Below, in pieces: positions 29,825-40,866 of a stretch of DNA of 64,000 bases. Position numbers and translations under genes: made by a program. The first letter of the stretch is position 1. Every line of letters starts with the position of its first letter. A model generated the notes under the pieces. It did no database searches. It had not been told where the DNA came from and saw only the letters and a program-made list of their open reading frames with translations. Source of the stretch: Ariolimax columbianus (taxonomy: Eukaryota > Mollusca > Gastropoda > Stylommatophora > Arionidae); NCBI GenBank assembly GCA_036924085.1, contig JAVGWX010000018.1, forward strand, positions 21,712,464 through 21,776,463, read 5' to 3'.

Positions 29825-30161
29825 CCTCGGGGGAACAGTGTGTTCTATTTCCTTGTAATAATTGCGACGGACAATTCAGGACTCCAATTGACCTATTTAG
29901 CCATCTTCTCATACGGACCGTGAATATTTGATAAGGTGTATCCCCGTCGATTACGATGAACGAGCAACAACGCAGTAACAACAGAATGCTACCAAGCATG
30001 CACTGGATTTGAACCCACAATGGAATGTTCAAGTATGGAAGTTCAAAGAATACCTGACGAAAGTGGAAGTGGATGCCCCTCAAGAAGACGACCCAGAATT
30101 GTGACAAATGGGGATGACCCCATTCCATCCCTGTGTCTTAATCGAGAATCAGTCATTCAAT
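29825..30161. other. Intergenic, nothing recognised
   Basis: No repeat or coding signal seen. Confidence 0.4.
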
Positions 30162-30176
30162 CCATTTATAGCGTCT

Positions 30177-30515
30177 TCTTCTTCTTCGTTCGTTCTCAAT
30201 CTCCCACTACCAAACCCTGAAAGGGTAAGTAGCAGAATGTAGTCCAGAGAACGGAATGCGTTGTATTGTAGTTTACAGCTTGGCTGCGATATTTGCACCT
30301 TTCGGTTAAGCACAACCATTTTTTGAGTACCGGGTTAGCATTCCCTCTTCGATCCCTTCTCCTTAGCCAGTCTGCCCTGCTGCAGCCTTTTATCCAGGAT
30401 TACCGCCTGGAGGTGTAGAAGGGTCTTGGCAGCTATGGTTCGCTGGCCTTGACGCTAGCAGTCAGCTTTGGGTCGCTGACCACTGCAGCTCATGCGCTGC
30501 TCAGCATCTTTATCC
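30177..30515 (-). mobile_element. Family C retroposon, copy C4, with perfect 15-bp TSD
   Basis: 339 bp bounded by CCATTTATAGCGTCT at 30162-30176 and 30516-30530. The left end is (CTT)n, the complement of a GAA tail, so the sense strand is minus. This copy defines the family: a 5' end near GGATAAAGATGCTGAGCAGC, a body of about 325 bp and a terminus GAACGAACGAAGAAGAAG. No clear tRNA or 5S head was identified; an A-box-like TGCTGAGCAGCGC lies close to the start. Confidence 0.92.
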
Positions 30516-30530
30516 CCATTTATAGCGTCT

Positions 30531-31327
30531 GATTAGTGTAGTTTTAGAGCACGTGCTTTCATGCGAAAGGTAAAGCGTTCAACAACCTGTACACTCATGA
30601 TCAAGATTACCTAGCTGTAAATGGGTGCCTGGTTGACTGTAATGGAAAAGAAGACAGCAAGGGAAGTAAATGACACCCCTTCTTCGTAAACAAGCTGTAA
30701 CCTCCTGCAATGAAGTCTCTTAACACTTCATCGCCGACAACAGTGTCGTCTAAAGAACCACATTTACCTTTAAATATGCAAGACACAGAGTAGTATGTAC
30801 TTACTTACTTAGTCGCTCCTTTTCTACCCTGGGGTGTAAAGGTTTGCCAGAAAGAACTGCAGACCTTTCTATCCGCTGTCTTCTTCGTGGTCTGGTTCCA
30901 GTCTTGTCCGCAGATCCCTCACAGACTGTCTTATGTTGTCATCTCAGCGAACTTTAAGTTTTCTTTTCTTAGTTTTTGTGAGAACTAGAATTTCCAATTT
31001 GGATTTCTTAAATCTATGAGCTCTTTCTCAAGTCCTGTTTAGGCTTCTAATTTTCAATGTTCCAAAAATCGTTGTCGGTAATTTTCGCCAGTTTCTTTTT
31101 CTTAAGGTCTGGTTGGTTGTCTTCCTTTGTTGATTTGTAATTGGATGGGTAGACAAACAGGTCATTAGCCTGTGTCTTTACATGATGGAGGGGTTTGTCT
31201 CCATCCAGGTGTGTTTGATTCGTGGATGTTTTTTTGGTATTCACAGCTTAACCTACCAATTTAGAGACCATTCGGCCATCGACCACATAGATCTAGTAGC
31301 ATGTCCGACTCTTCACCTGTCGGGGGA
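30531..31327. other. Intergenic, nothing recognised
   Basis: About 0.8 kb with TACTTACTTACTTA near 30800, otherwise unique-looking. No reliable LINE motif. Confidence 0.4.
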
Positions 31328-31538
31328 AAAAGGTAAGTAGAATGTTCTTTGCAGAACAACCTTCAACCTATTTGTTTGTTATAAGTTGCTTGGCAAGTGT
31401 GCAGTACGGCTGGTTGCCATTACTTTACATACGTGAAGAATAAAAAGCCAGTGTCTGCCAAATTGGACACGCTGGGAGTCGAACCAACTACGTTGCGATT
31501 GTGAAATGGGCGTTTCACCCCTAGGTCACCCTACCTTA
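31328..31538 (-). mobile_element. tRNA-derived SINE, family E, copy E1
   Basis: The minus strand reads GTGACCTAGGGGTGAAACGC (A-box region), then TAGTTGGTTCGACTCCCAGC (B box GGTTCGACTCC). The body follows with TACTGCACACTTGCCAAG, AACTTATAACAAACAAATAG and GTTCTGCAAAGAACATTCTA. The promoter boxes and spacing are tRNA-like; the 3' half matches E2 at 41728-41955. Confidence 0.85.
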
Positions 31539-32099
31539 ACCATCCCCTCCCCAGCCCGGGGGAGTAGGATGTATTTTACATTATTGATTAAACTCTATTT
31601 TCCTGGGAAGAGATTTCCAAGTCCAATGCTTAGCGGAAAGAGCTGAGAGCTCAAATTATATGGTTGACATCTTAGGTTTTCTATCCATCTTTGTCAGTGT
31701 TAAATATCGCATACACACCTAAGAGTCTTGATTGCACCAAAGTAAACTACAAGGAAAACCCAGAACATCAGGATCATTGATGTAATTCAAACGTTTAGAA
31801 ATAGAAGACATACTATCAAAGTTGCCGGAAAAGCTAAAGACAGTTTTTAGAACTCCTCAAGGACATGGACACGTTAGTAAAAAAAGTAATAACGATTGTT
31901 TTTCTCCAAGCCTCGCCTTAAAATCCGTTGAGGATGGTTTTTTATTTGCTAACTCTTAGGCATGTTTCTGATCCTAGAAGAAAGAATTCCGGATCAAGAT
32001 TTAATGGAGTTTTAGATCTGGGTTCAGACTTTAGAACGCGGGTTTCCATTAAATATCTTGGATCAGTGGTATCAAATTGAAACTACACAAAGGACGCAG
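31539..32099. other. Intergenic, nothing recognised
   Basis: No repeat or coding signal seen. Confidence 0.4.
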
Positions 32100-32400
32100 T
32101 GAAGACAAGTATATGAGCCAAGCAGATAATAAAGTAAATACATGAGCCAAGCAGTTAATGAAGTAAAGTATATGGGCCAGGGACAGAATAAACTAAACTA
32201 CATGGGCCAGGGACAGAATGAAGTAAAGTATATGGGCCAGGGACAGAATGAAGTAAAGTATATGGGCCCGGGACAGAATGAAGTAAAGTATATGGGTCAA
32301 GGACAGAATGAAGTAAAGTAAATGGGCCCGGGACAGAATGAAGTAAAGTATATGGGTCAAGGACAGAATGAAGTAAAGTATATGGGCCAGGGACAGTATT
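32100..32400. repeat. 30-bp minisatellite, about 9 copies
   Basis: Unit AAGTAAAGTATATGGGCCAG plus GGACAGAATG, with variants GGGCCC and GGGTCAA. Confidence 0.95.
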
Positions 32401-32444
32401 AAGGCAATTTGAAGCTAACGACAGAATAAATTATGTTAGTAGTC

Positions 32445-32855
32445 TATTTACACAATAAAGTCAAGTTAAAGGACTAATCACATCATGGTCATGTTAATAG
32501 ACTAATCAAGAAGTCAAGTTAATAGATAAATCACATCATAAATTCAAGTTAATAGACTAATTACATCATAAAGTCAAGTTAATAGACTAATCCCATAATA
32601 AAGTCAAGTTAATAGACTAATCACATCATGAAGTCAAGTTAATTTATAAAACACATCATAAAGTCAAGTTAATAGACTAGGCACATCATAAATTCAAGTT
32701 AATAGACTCATCAAATCTTAAAGTCAAGTTAATAGACTAATCACATCACAAAGTCAAGTTAATATACTAATAATATGACAAAGTCAAGTTAATAGACTTA
32801 TCACATCACAAAGTCAAGTTAATAGACTAATCACATCATGAAGTCAAGTTAATGG
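32445..32855. repeat. 30-bp minisatellite with AAGTCAAGTTAAT core
   Basis: Unit AAGTCAAGTTAATAGACTAA plus TCACATCATA, about 14 copies. The same unit resumes at 33713-33930 after a 0.85-kb interruption, and its core matches the array at 2503-2943. Confidence 0.95.
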
Positions 32856-32861
32856 TCTAAC

Positions 32862-32987
32862 TACAGGTTCACCTCGTGGAGGCGCAGAATGGTCATGGCA
32901 GATCTGGTTTGCTGGTCCTGACGCTAGCAGTCGGCTATGGGTCGCTAACCATTGCAGCTCACGCAATGCTCAACATCTGGATTCCTA
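32862..32987 (-). mobile_element. Family C short form, copy C5
   Basis: Contains only the 5' ~125 bp of family C on the minus strand, from ATCCAGATGTTGAGCATTGC to the CCACGCGGTGATCC point (here CCTCCACGAGGTGAACC). The truncation point is the same as in C7, and here it abuts a minisatellite. Confidence 0.7.
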
Positions 32988-33240
32988 TTCTAATTTTGAT
33001 TTCATTATCAGTTCCACATGCTATGTCTACATTACAACCAAGATATAAGAAGATTTCTACATTTTGTAGGAGTTTGTCTCTTAACACAATCTCCTGATTG
33101 TCGTTAGTTTCATAATTAGTTTTATATCCACTTTTACCGATAAAGAAGGTGGGAAGCTTAAGTCGTCTATCCTGCGCCAAGTGCGTTGAGTCGGTCAATG
33201 TGAGCCCATGCTGTACAATCACTCTCATGTCATCTATCAA
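32988..33240 (-). mobile_element. LINE remnant, post-RT segment
   Basis: Minus-strand frame: NQEIVLRDKLLQNVEIFLYL, then GCNVDIACGTDNEIKIRIG. This matches the F-YLGS-VD--GGTD-EI--RI segment downstream of the RT core in RTE-like LINEs. It joins C5 exactly after the RIG codons. Confidence 0.65.
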
Positions 33241-33499
33241 CTAGCTTAGTTTCACTCCTTCTCAGAATCGATATTTTGTTTGTGTATTCCCAATTTCTGT
33301 GATCTCCCAAGTATATTTAGTTCTTTATACTTCTGATTGAGCTAATTGAGCAAAAGAGCCAAGTAATCAGTAAAGATCAGGTCATTACGGCGTTTTGTCA
33401 AATTCCACTAGGATTCACTGATAATCTGAATAGGTACCAGAAAGACAAATTGTGATAGAAGACAACTCAGAGAAGTGGTGCAATTAGGCCCGGTTTAAA
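33241..33499. other. Intergenic, nothing recognised
   Basis: Short stretch with no recognised feature. Confidence 0.35.
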
Positions 33500-33712
33500 T
33501 TGAACACGCCTCGTAACTTAACTTAACGTCTTTATACTGGTTTAGAAGACCTTGCTCTAAAAGCTATGCGCATCCAGTTTATTCTTAAATGCATTAACTG
33601 TCCCTGCCTCCACTACCTCCCCTGGCAATGCATTCCAAGCAGACACCACTCTCTGACTAAAAAAAATATTTCCTAATATCTAATCTGGACCTCTCTTTAG
33701 TCAGCTTGTAGA
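33500..33712 (-). mobile_element. CR1-like LINE, 3' terminal fragment
   Basis: The minus strand encodes YKLTKERSRLDIRKYFFSQR and VVSAWNALPGEVVEAGTVNA FKN, the same C-terminus as the copies at 11480 and 53350. It then runs into the 3' UTR and a repeated TTAAG tail. Truncated to about 210 bp. Confidence 0.85.
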
Positions 33713-33930
33713 TAAATCACACCATAAAGTCAAGTTAATAGACTAATCACATCATAAAGTCAAGTTAATAGACTAATCACATCATAAAGTCAAGTTAATA
33801 GACTCATCACGTCATGAAGTCAAGTTAATAGACTCATCACATCACAAAGTCAAGTTAATAGACTATTCACATCATCAAGTCCAGTTAATAGACTAATATC
33901 ATCATAAAGTCAAGTCAATGGTCTAAATAC
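33713..33930. repeat. 30-bp minisatellite, continuation of 32445 array
   Basis: About seven units of AAGTCAAGTTAATAGACTAA TCACATCATA. It ends in TACAGGATCACCGG, the same GGATCACC boundary seen at the C5 and C7 short forms. Confidence 0.9.
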
Positions 33931-34539
33931 AGGATCACCGGGAATTTTGTTATGGGTATTATGTCGTAGTAAGAGACATCTCTGTCAAACGCCGGTTCTT
34001 ATCAACAGACTCAAAAACAACTGATATTCATGTTGAACTCTATGTTTCCAAAGCGCTTAAAATATCTTTCTTTGTTGGTGGTGTAACTACTTTGTACTTT
34101 GATTATACGAAGAGACTTCAAATGAAAACATTAAGAGTGTGATATAAATTATAAAAACCATGTCTTTATATTGTAGCTTGTTAATATGGTTGCTAATAAT
34201 GTCAAGAGTATCCTGCAAGTGCCATCACGGTGCAGACAAATAACACGACGTTATACCTGCAATTAAAAGATGTCCGCCCCACTATTAACATCCACCAGAG
34301 AGGGCCAGCGGTCTGTTATCCGGTTTTTGAGCAGCAAAGAAAAAACGTACAGCTATTAATATGCGAATGAAGGTCCAGTACAGGTGATGCATATGCCTTT
34401 CACGTTAGTGTAGGAGTGAAGTAGGAAGTTCCAAAAAGGCGTGAGTTCTGTGACATACTATTCACGACCGAGTCAGGCACACTGAGTAGTGACCACAGAA
34501 TTGATTGCAGCATATGACCGAGTCGAAAAGAAAATTGCA
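33931..34539. other. Intergenic, nothing recognised
   Basis: No repeat or coding signal seen. Confidence 0.45.
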
Positions 34540-34745
34540 GAATGACGGTGAGTGAAAGGGATCCATCACCGGATTGGAACTTTATTCGCTGACTGACTGT
34601 GAGTGAAAGGCATCCATCACCGGACTGGAACTTCATTCGCTGACTGATGGTGAGTGAAAGGCATCCATTACCGGACTGGAACTTCATTCGCTGACTGACG
34701 GTGAGCGAAAGGCATCCATCACTGGACTGGAACTTCATTCGCCGA
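34540..34745. repeat. 51-bp minisatellite, 4 copies
   Basis: Unit begins GGTGAGTGAAAGGCATCCAT and ends TTCATTCGCTGACTG. The minus-strand ORF across it (34400-34819) shows the matching 17-residue periodicity and is not proposed as a gene. Confidence 0.9.
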
Positions 34746-35640
34746 CAAATTACTAAAGTTTTCACCCCTTCGCTGCTAAACAAATATGGATAAAAGAATA
34801 CTGCTCCTCTTTGGTGCATGTCAATAGTGGGGCGGCCATTATTTAACTGTAATTATGACGTTATGTTGTTCGTCTGCTACGTGATGACACGTGTAGGACA
34901 TTCTTGCCATCCTTAGCAACCATATTAACAAGTTATTATACAAAGACAGTTTTCTTAATGTATGTCCCACTTTTGAGGTTTCCATGTGAAACCCCCTCGA
35001 ATACTAGCATAGGATATTCCATGTGTTTTATTATTAATCAAAGTCCAAGGTGCTTTCCTTTCTTCCAAGGTAAGGGACACCCGTATGCATACCGGAGCTA
35101 ATACAAACTGCTAAGGAAATTATGTGAAATTTTAAGGTTCTGATACAACGTGCATTTTGTTTTGTGGTCTGGAAAACTCAATCAGTTTGTAAGGTTAGGG
35201 CTTGATGTCAATTTCGTGTAGAGAAAATGTATTATTTGCTTACAGAAATAGGAACAGATAAATAACTTGACATTCAGATAGATAATTAGAAGAGAGGTAA
35301 TATGAAAGATTGCTGATGGCAAAGGAGAAAGAGGAAGAATTTTGATGAAAAGCGCAAGTAGATTATGATGAGAGTTTGAGGAATTAACACGTGTAGGGAA
35401 CTGTAAATGTAAGTGAAGACGAGATGAAGAAGGAAAGGTAAAAAAAGACGATGTAGATGAGTTAAGGAACAAATTTTATTGGTGATAAGAAAAAAAATTA
35501 GACCGGGATAGATGAATAAGGAGAGGATAACGACAAGGAAAATATGTAAAAACAGAGGGAGCAAAGAGGAGCAGAGGGGAACAGCAACATTTAGAGATAG
35601 TGGAGTCAGGCGAAATAAGGAAAAATTCAAAGAAGATTAA
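34746..35640. other. Intergenic, becoming purine-rich
   Basis: No repeat family or gene. From about 35270 the plus strand becomes increasingly A/G-rich and grades into the tract below. Confidence 0.45.
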
Positions 35641-36275
35641 AATGGGATTTATTACAAGGAGAGGAAGAGAAGGAGAAATAGGATAAGGGAGAATAGAAAG
35701 AAAGGCAAGATGTTTAAGAAGAAGTCGAGAAAGAAGAAGAAGAACAAGATTAAGAAGAAGAAGATTAGGAAGAAGAAGAAGAAGTATATGAAGAAGAAGA
35801 TTTAAAAGAAGATTAAAAAGAAAATTAAGAAGAAGATTAAGAAGAAGATTAAGTAGAAGATTAAAAGGAAGATTAAACAGAAGATTAAAAAGAAGATTAA
35901 AAAGAAAATTAAGAAGAAGATTAAGTAGAAGATTAAAAGGAAGATTAAACAGAAGATTAAAAAGAAGATTAAAAAGAAAATTAAGAAGAAGATTAAGTAG
36001 AAGATTAAAAGGAAGATTAAACAGAAGGTTAAAAAGAAGATTAAGAAGAAGATTAATAAGAAGATTGAGAAAAAAATTCAGAAGGTGACAAATAAGGAGA
36101 AAGAAACGAAAATTAAAAAGAATATTAAGAAGAAGACGAGAAAGAAGAACAAGAAGAAGAAGAAGATGAAGAAGAAGAAGTTTAAGAAGAAGATTATGAA
36201 GAAAATTAAGAATAAGATTTACAATATAAATAAGACGATTAAGAAGAAAAAGGAAGAGACAAAGAAAGATAACTA
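35641..36275. repeat. Purine-rich AAGAAGATTAA-type tract
   Basis: Contains a tandem ~100-bp higher-order unit (AAGAAGATTAAGTAGAAGATT, AAAAGGAAGATTAAACAGAAG) near 35840-36050 within A/G-rich DNA. Lys-rich ORFs are read-through. Confidence 0.85.
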
Positions 36276-36345
36276 GGGATACAATAGCAATGAGAAATGG
36301 AACGACATAAAAACATATTTATAGGAGAATTATAAGGAGAAAATA

Positions 36346-36625
36346 ATAAGTATAGGGAGTAAAAGTAAAGTATCCCATAGCATTACTGCCGTAGGGGTGT
36401 GAGGTGTTAGCGATCTCACATTTCAAAGGCTCGGCTATATGAGGGTGGTCGGTAACCATCTCCTCTCCCTCACCGCTTTTACTTCCTGGACTGAACCGAT
36501 AGCCATTTAAGGTTGGGTCGACCCGGGAACCATTGCGGTCTGAAAAAAACATTACCGCCTCAACTGGGGATTGAACCCAGGACCACTCAGGTGTGAAGCC
36601 AGAGCGCTACGCGGCTCCCGATAGG
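36346..36625 (-). mobile_element. tRNA-derived SINE, family D, copy D2 (most complete)
   Basis: Minus strand 5' to 3': GGGAGCCGCGTAGCGCTCTG, TTCACACCTGAGTGGTCC and the B box TGGGTTCAATCCCCAGTTGA. The body follows (CAGACCGCAATGG, GTCGACCCAACCTTAAATGG, TTTGAAATGTGAGATCGCTA, GGCAGTAATGCTATGGGATA) with a TACTTTACTTTTACT tail. The tRNA-like head, unrelated body and short tandem tail are the standard SINE layout. Confidence 0.88.
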
Positions 36626-36639
36626 GAGACAGAGAAAAA

Positions 36640-38336
36640 ATATAGATATAGGGAGGATGAGAGATGGGAGAAAGACAGAGAGAAAAAGAACGAAATTATA
36701 GAGAGACATGGAAATATAGAGATTTAGTATAGTGAGAGAAGGCTTCCGAAGACGGATGTGCCGGGCAAAAGAGTGGAAATATCGCAGTCAAGCTGTAAAC
36801 TAGCGACATAACGCATTTCGTTCTCCGGACTACATTCTGCTACATGCAAAACCCTGTTCAGGGCTTGGTAGCGGGAGATTGAGAACGAACGCAGAATAAG
36901 AAGGGGATAATGAGTTATAGAGAGAAATAATGTTACAAAGAGGTAAAGTTAAAGCGAGTAGAAATGGAGTAATGCAGATAAAGGTAGAAAAAGAGAGGGA
37001 GCGAAAGGGAGATCTTGAGAGAACGATAGAAATTTGGAGAAACAGAATGTGAGAGGGAACACTGGCAATAGCGAAGATAGAGCGAAAGTAGAATACATGA
37101 AAGACGCAAGCAGGAGAAGTAGAAAGCAGATTAGATATCTGAAGAGATTGGTAGATATACAAATTTAGAAGAGTACTAGACGATAAGGACCAAGAATCTA
37201 ATAGATACGATGATGAAGAAGAAGAGAAGAAATGATTTTCATCTAGAGCAAGCTTAAGAATGAAATTGGATTTGGTTATAAGGCTCCATAATGAGATGTG
37301 AGTGGTGAGAAGTTGTTGTGGATTGGTGCTGAGAGTGTCATCAAAGAGGGAGATGGGGAGGGAGTGAGGGAGAGATAGAGGTAGAGATTGAGGGGAAGGG
37401 AGAGGGGAGAAATGAAGAAAGAGAATGGCCGAGGAGAGAGGCGAAGAAGAGGCAGAGGGAGTGAGAGGGGAGAAATGAAGAAGAGAGAGAATTGGTGAAG
37501 GGTGAGATGAAGAGTAGAGATGGGGGGTGAAGAGGTGAAGAAGGAGAGTGGGAAAGGGGGAGATGAATAAGGGATAGAGGGAGGGAGAGGGAGGAGATGA
37601 AACTGGAGATGGGGAGGTGAGATGAATGGGAGAGGGGGAAATGAAGAAGGAGAGTGAGAGAGGTGATGAAGAGAAACACAAAAAGGGGAGATGAAGAAGA
37701 GAGAGAGAGAGAGGAAGAAAGAAGGAAAAGATGAAGCAGAAAAAATGTCGGTTAGGCGTTGAGGTGAAGAGGAGACATGAAAACAAGGGAGAGATCAAGA
37801 AGAAAGAAACGGAGGGGAGACATAAAAACGAAAGGCGACATGAAAAGGTAATGTCTAAATAGAGATTGGTTGGAGGAGATAAGCAGAAAGAAGTGAGAGA
37901 TAGAGTAGAGAATGGGAGAGTGGTGTGGTGAAGAAGAGAGGGGAGGGGAGACATGAAGAAGAAAGATACAGGGGGAAAAGATGAAAAAAGAAAGTGACAA
38001 AAAGATTGAGAGAAAAAGGAGAAGAATGAGATACACAAGTCGGTAGATGGAAGCGAATCGTAGCAGAGGATTATGGAGGAAGGAAGAGGTAAGAAAAAAA
38101 GAAATATATAAATTGAGAGGTAGAGAGAAAGTGTGATAGATAGAAAATGGAAGCAGAAAAATAGTGAGAAAGATATATAGATAAAAGGGCAGAGGAGATA
38201 CAAAGGGAGGTTGGGGGGGGGGGCAGATAAAAGCGATAGAAAAAAGATAAGAGGGAGGATGAGAGACGAAAGAAGAGAAGGAGAGAAAAACCAGTAAATA
38301 GCGATCGGGGGAGGGGGGGGAGAGAGAGAGAGAGAG
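36640..38336. repeat. 1.7-kb purine-rich (GA/GGGA/GAAA) tract
   Basis: The plus strand is almost entirely A and G. The minus strand therefore has a 513-codon open frame of Ser/Leu/Pro/Phe, an artefact of composition. A partial family C element interrupts it at 36738-36893. Long polypurine runs can adopt triplex DNA in principle. Confidence 0.92.
36738..36893 (+). mobile_element. Family C retroposon, copy C6 (3' part)
   Basis: Carries the 3' half of family C (GACGGATGTGCCGG, AATATCGCAGTCAAGCTGTA, GGACTACATTCTGCTACATG, GCGGGAGATTGAGAACGAAC), ending CGCAGAATAAGAAG. 5'-truncated insertion within purine DNA. Confidence 0.8.
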
Positions 38337-38671
38337 AGTTGTCGTGAAAAGACTACAATGAGTAGATTCACTTTTTTTTTTAGCGCCTTGGAAAGGACAT
38401 TAAGTGACGCATTACTGAAGCTTTCCTCACATCCCGAGCGGGCTGATGATGGTGGACCGGGTCATCCAGTCTATTGTGCTATGCTTGGCTTCGTATGCAT
38501 GTCGCCAACTACTACGGAAATCACGTCGTTAACCAAGCTGTCGTGAAAACAAAACATGTCTTTCTAGGGAGGAATGCGAGGAAGTCGAGGTGAGGGTCTT
38601 GGCCTGATGCTATCTAACATGTCTGATCAGTATGTTATGTCTGACCAGACGTTAGTCTTCCTCCCCCAGAG
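38337..38671 (-). mobile_element. Family A retroposon, copy A5 (short form)
   Basis: Body from GACTACAATGAGTAGATTCAC to CATGTCTTTCTAGGGAGGAA, one or two monomers (TCTGATCAGTATGTTATGTC) and the terminal CTGACCAGACGTTAGTCTTC. GA-rich stretches flank both sides, so the insertion is in the polypurine tract, but simple sequence makes a TSD undecidable. Confidence 0.8.
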
Positions 38672-38809
38672 AGGGAGAGAGATCAGAGGCAGGTGCTGAG
38701 GAAGTTAGTAAAGAGAGCCGGGGGATAAACCTGCTGCATGTTGATTGACAGGATCACCAAAATGATTAAAGAAACTGTACTTCTGTAATCCTGGTGTTCA
38801 TTTAGGCCC

Positions 38810-39237
38810 ATTCTCTGCTCTATGCCAGGTAGCCAAATGTCGTCTACGCTCATCTCTGTAGCCAAATGTCATCTACACTCATCTCTGTAGCCAAATGCCA
38901 TCTACACTCATCTCTGTAGCCAAATGTCAGCTATACTCATCTCTGTAGCCAAATGTCATCTATACTCATCTCTGTAGCCAAATGTCGTCTACACTCATCT
39001 CTGTAGCCAAATGTCGTCTACACTCATCTCTGTAGCCAAATGTCATCTATACTCATCTATGTAGCCAAATGCCATCTACACTCATCTATGAAGCCAAATG
39101 CCATCTACACTCATCTCTGTAGCCAAATGTCATCTATACTCATCTCTTTAGCCAAATGCCATCTACACTCATCTCTGTAGCCAAATGTCGTCTACACTCA
39201 TCTCTGTAGCCAAATGTCGTCTACACTCATCTCTGTC
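38810..39237. repeat. 29-bp minisatellite, about 14 copies
   Basis: Unit CTCTGTAGCCAAATGTCATC plus TACACTCAT, with a T/C alternation at GTC(A/G)TC. Confidence 0.95.
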
Positions 39238-39377
39238 ATCTGTCTTTAATTACCAAGCCGGACCAAGTGTTTGAAGCAGGCCATCGCTCCATCGCATTAG
39301 TCGACGTCTGGAGAGACGATTATAGGCATAGGACCACCATGACGTCACTTAACATGTTGACTTAATATTAATATTAG

Positions 39378-39510
39378 GATCACCGCGTGGAGGTGTAGAA
39401 GGGTCTTGGCAGCTATGGTTCGCTGGCCCTGACGCTAGCAGTCAGCTATGGGTCGCTGACCACTGCAGCTCATGCGCTGCTCAGCATATTGATCCCCAAT
39501 ACCCTTTCCT
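39378..39510 (-). mobile_element. Family C short form, copy C7
   Basis: The minus strand begins GGGGATCAATATGCTGAGCA and stops at the CACGCGGTGATCC point, about 125 bp in. It is otherwise nearly identical to the 5' part of C4. Confidence 0.8.
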
Positions 39511-39644
39511 GATGTTTTTGGAACAATACTAGAACACTTTTTAGACAATTATTGGTCAATATTGGACAATTGTTGCAAATTGGATAAATTGTGTTGATTT
39601 GTGTACTGGTGGGCTAACGGATGTTTGATAGTGTGTACGCGTGT

Positions 39645-39745
39645 TTAAATGCGTGTGTGTGTGTGTGTGGTTGTGTCCTCGATGTGTACGTGCTTGCGTC
39701 TGTTTGTGTCTGTATGTGTGTTCGTGCGTATGTGTGTTTGTTTCA
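39645..39745. repeat. (TG)n-rich simple repeat
   Basis: Degenerate TG tract beginning TGCGTGTGTGTGTGTGTGTG. Confidence 0.85.
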
Positions 39746-40254
39746 AAATATTACAGATGCGAGTAATCGTCTGTTATCAGCCGAATCAAAGAAAAGATGT
39801 GGCATTTTATCCTTTTTATTGAATTTTGAAATAATTTGTTGTTTCAACTTCCCTTGTTTCAAATGGAATCCTGCATCTTGACATTGTGAATTTGTTTGGC
39901 ACTATTTTCAGTCCACAAATTATTAGCTTCCGAACACCAATGGGGTCTGCGCTCTTGTTGCTTGCTGGAAATCAATTCTGACCTGGTTGTCAAACTTAGC
40001 CTGTCACTCTCCAAGATACGAACTCTTAACAATTACCATATTGTGTTTGTTGCAATACAGCGAGGAAGGATACTGGTGAGACACTTCAGATAAGGTTATA
40101 CTTGCTGAACAACATCTTTAACACTACATCCCCAACATGCAAATCCAATGATCAACACCGGGTTTACCTTGAGAATCGATTAACCTTCCTTATGGGATGT
40201 CTTAAACCTTATTTCAACAGCTTCCATACCTTCCCGTAGACCCTTTTGCCCACT
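39746..40254. other. Intergenic, nothing recognised
   Basis: No repeat or coding signal seen. Confidence 0.45.
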
Positions 40255-40306
40255 CTAGAAATTCTTCTATTACTTTCACTTTCTCCTCTCCCTCTATCTG
40301 TCTCTG

Positions 40307-40345
<39 letters not shown>

Positions 40346-40559
40346 TTCTTTCTATCCATGTAACGCTCTATTGCATTTCTCCCCTTCTCTATCTCTTTCT
40401 CTTTCTATCCATATTACACTCTTGTGTATTTCCCCCTTCTATCTCTCTTTCTCTTTCTATCCATGTTACGCTCTTGTGTATGTCCCCCCCCCCTTCTCTC
40501 TCCCTCTCTCTCTCTCCCTCTTTCTCTTTCTATCCATATTACACTCTTGTGTATTTCCC

Positions 40560-40601
<42 letters not shown>

Positions 40602-40736
40602 ATCCATGTTACGCTCTTGTGTATGTCCCCCCCCCTTCTCTCTCCCTCTCTCTCTCTCCCTCTTTCTCTTTCTATCCATATTACACTCTTGTGTATTTCC
40701 CCCCTTCTCTCTCTCTCTCTCTTGCTATCCATAGTA

Positions 40737-40769
<33 letters not shown>

Positions 40770-40770
40770 G
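40255..40770. repeat. CT-rich array with ~60-120 bp higher-order units
   Basis: (CT)n blocks alternate with TTTCTATCCATGTTACGCTC and TTGTGTATGTCCCCCCC. A unit of about 120 bp is repeated nearly exactly from about 40440 to 40720. The three overlapping open frames are artefacts. Confidence 0.9.
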
Positions 40771-40866
40771 TTTTATGTGTATAAACACAAACCTCCAGAG
40801 ACGTATGGTCGGTTTCACGCGTCAAAGCCAGTGAACAAAAGGCCTTCATAACTCGGACATACATCA

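Noticed and set aside
36560..36625. Functional tRNA gene on the minus strand
   Set aside because: It is the head of SINE D2, shared with D1, D3 and D4, with unpaired acceptor arms.
36830..38371. 513-codon minus-strand ORF resembling a membrane protein
   Set aside because: The complement of a polypurine tract; the hydrophobic Phe/Leu/Ser/Pro composition follows from base composition alone, and it runs across an inserted family C fragment.
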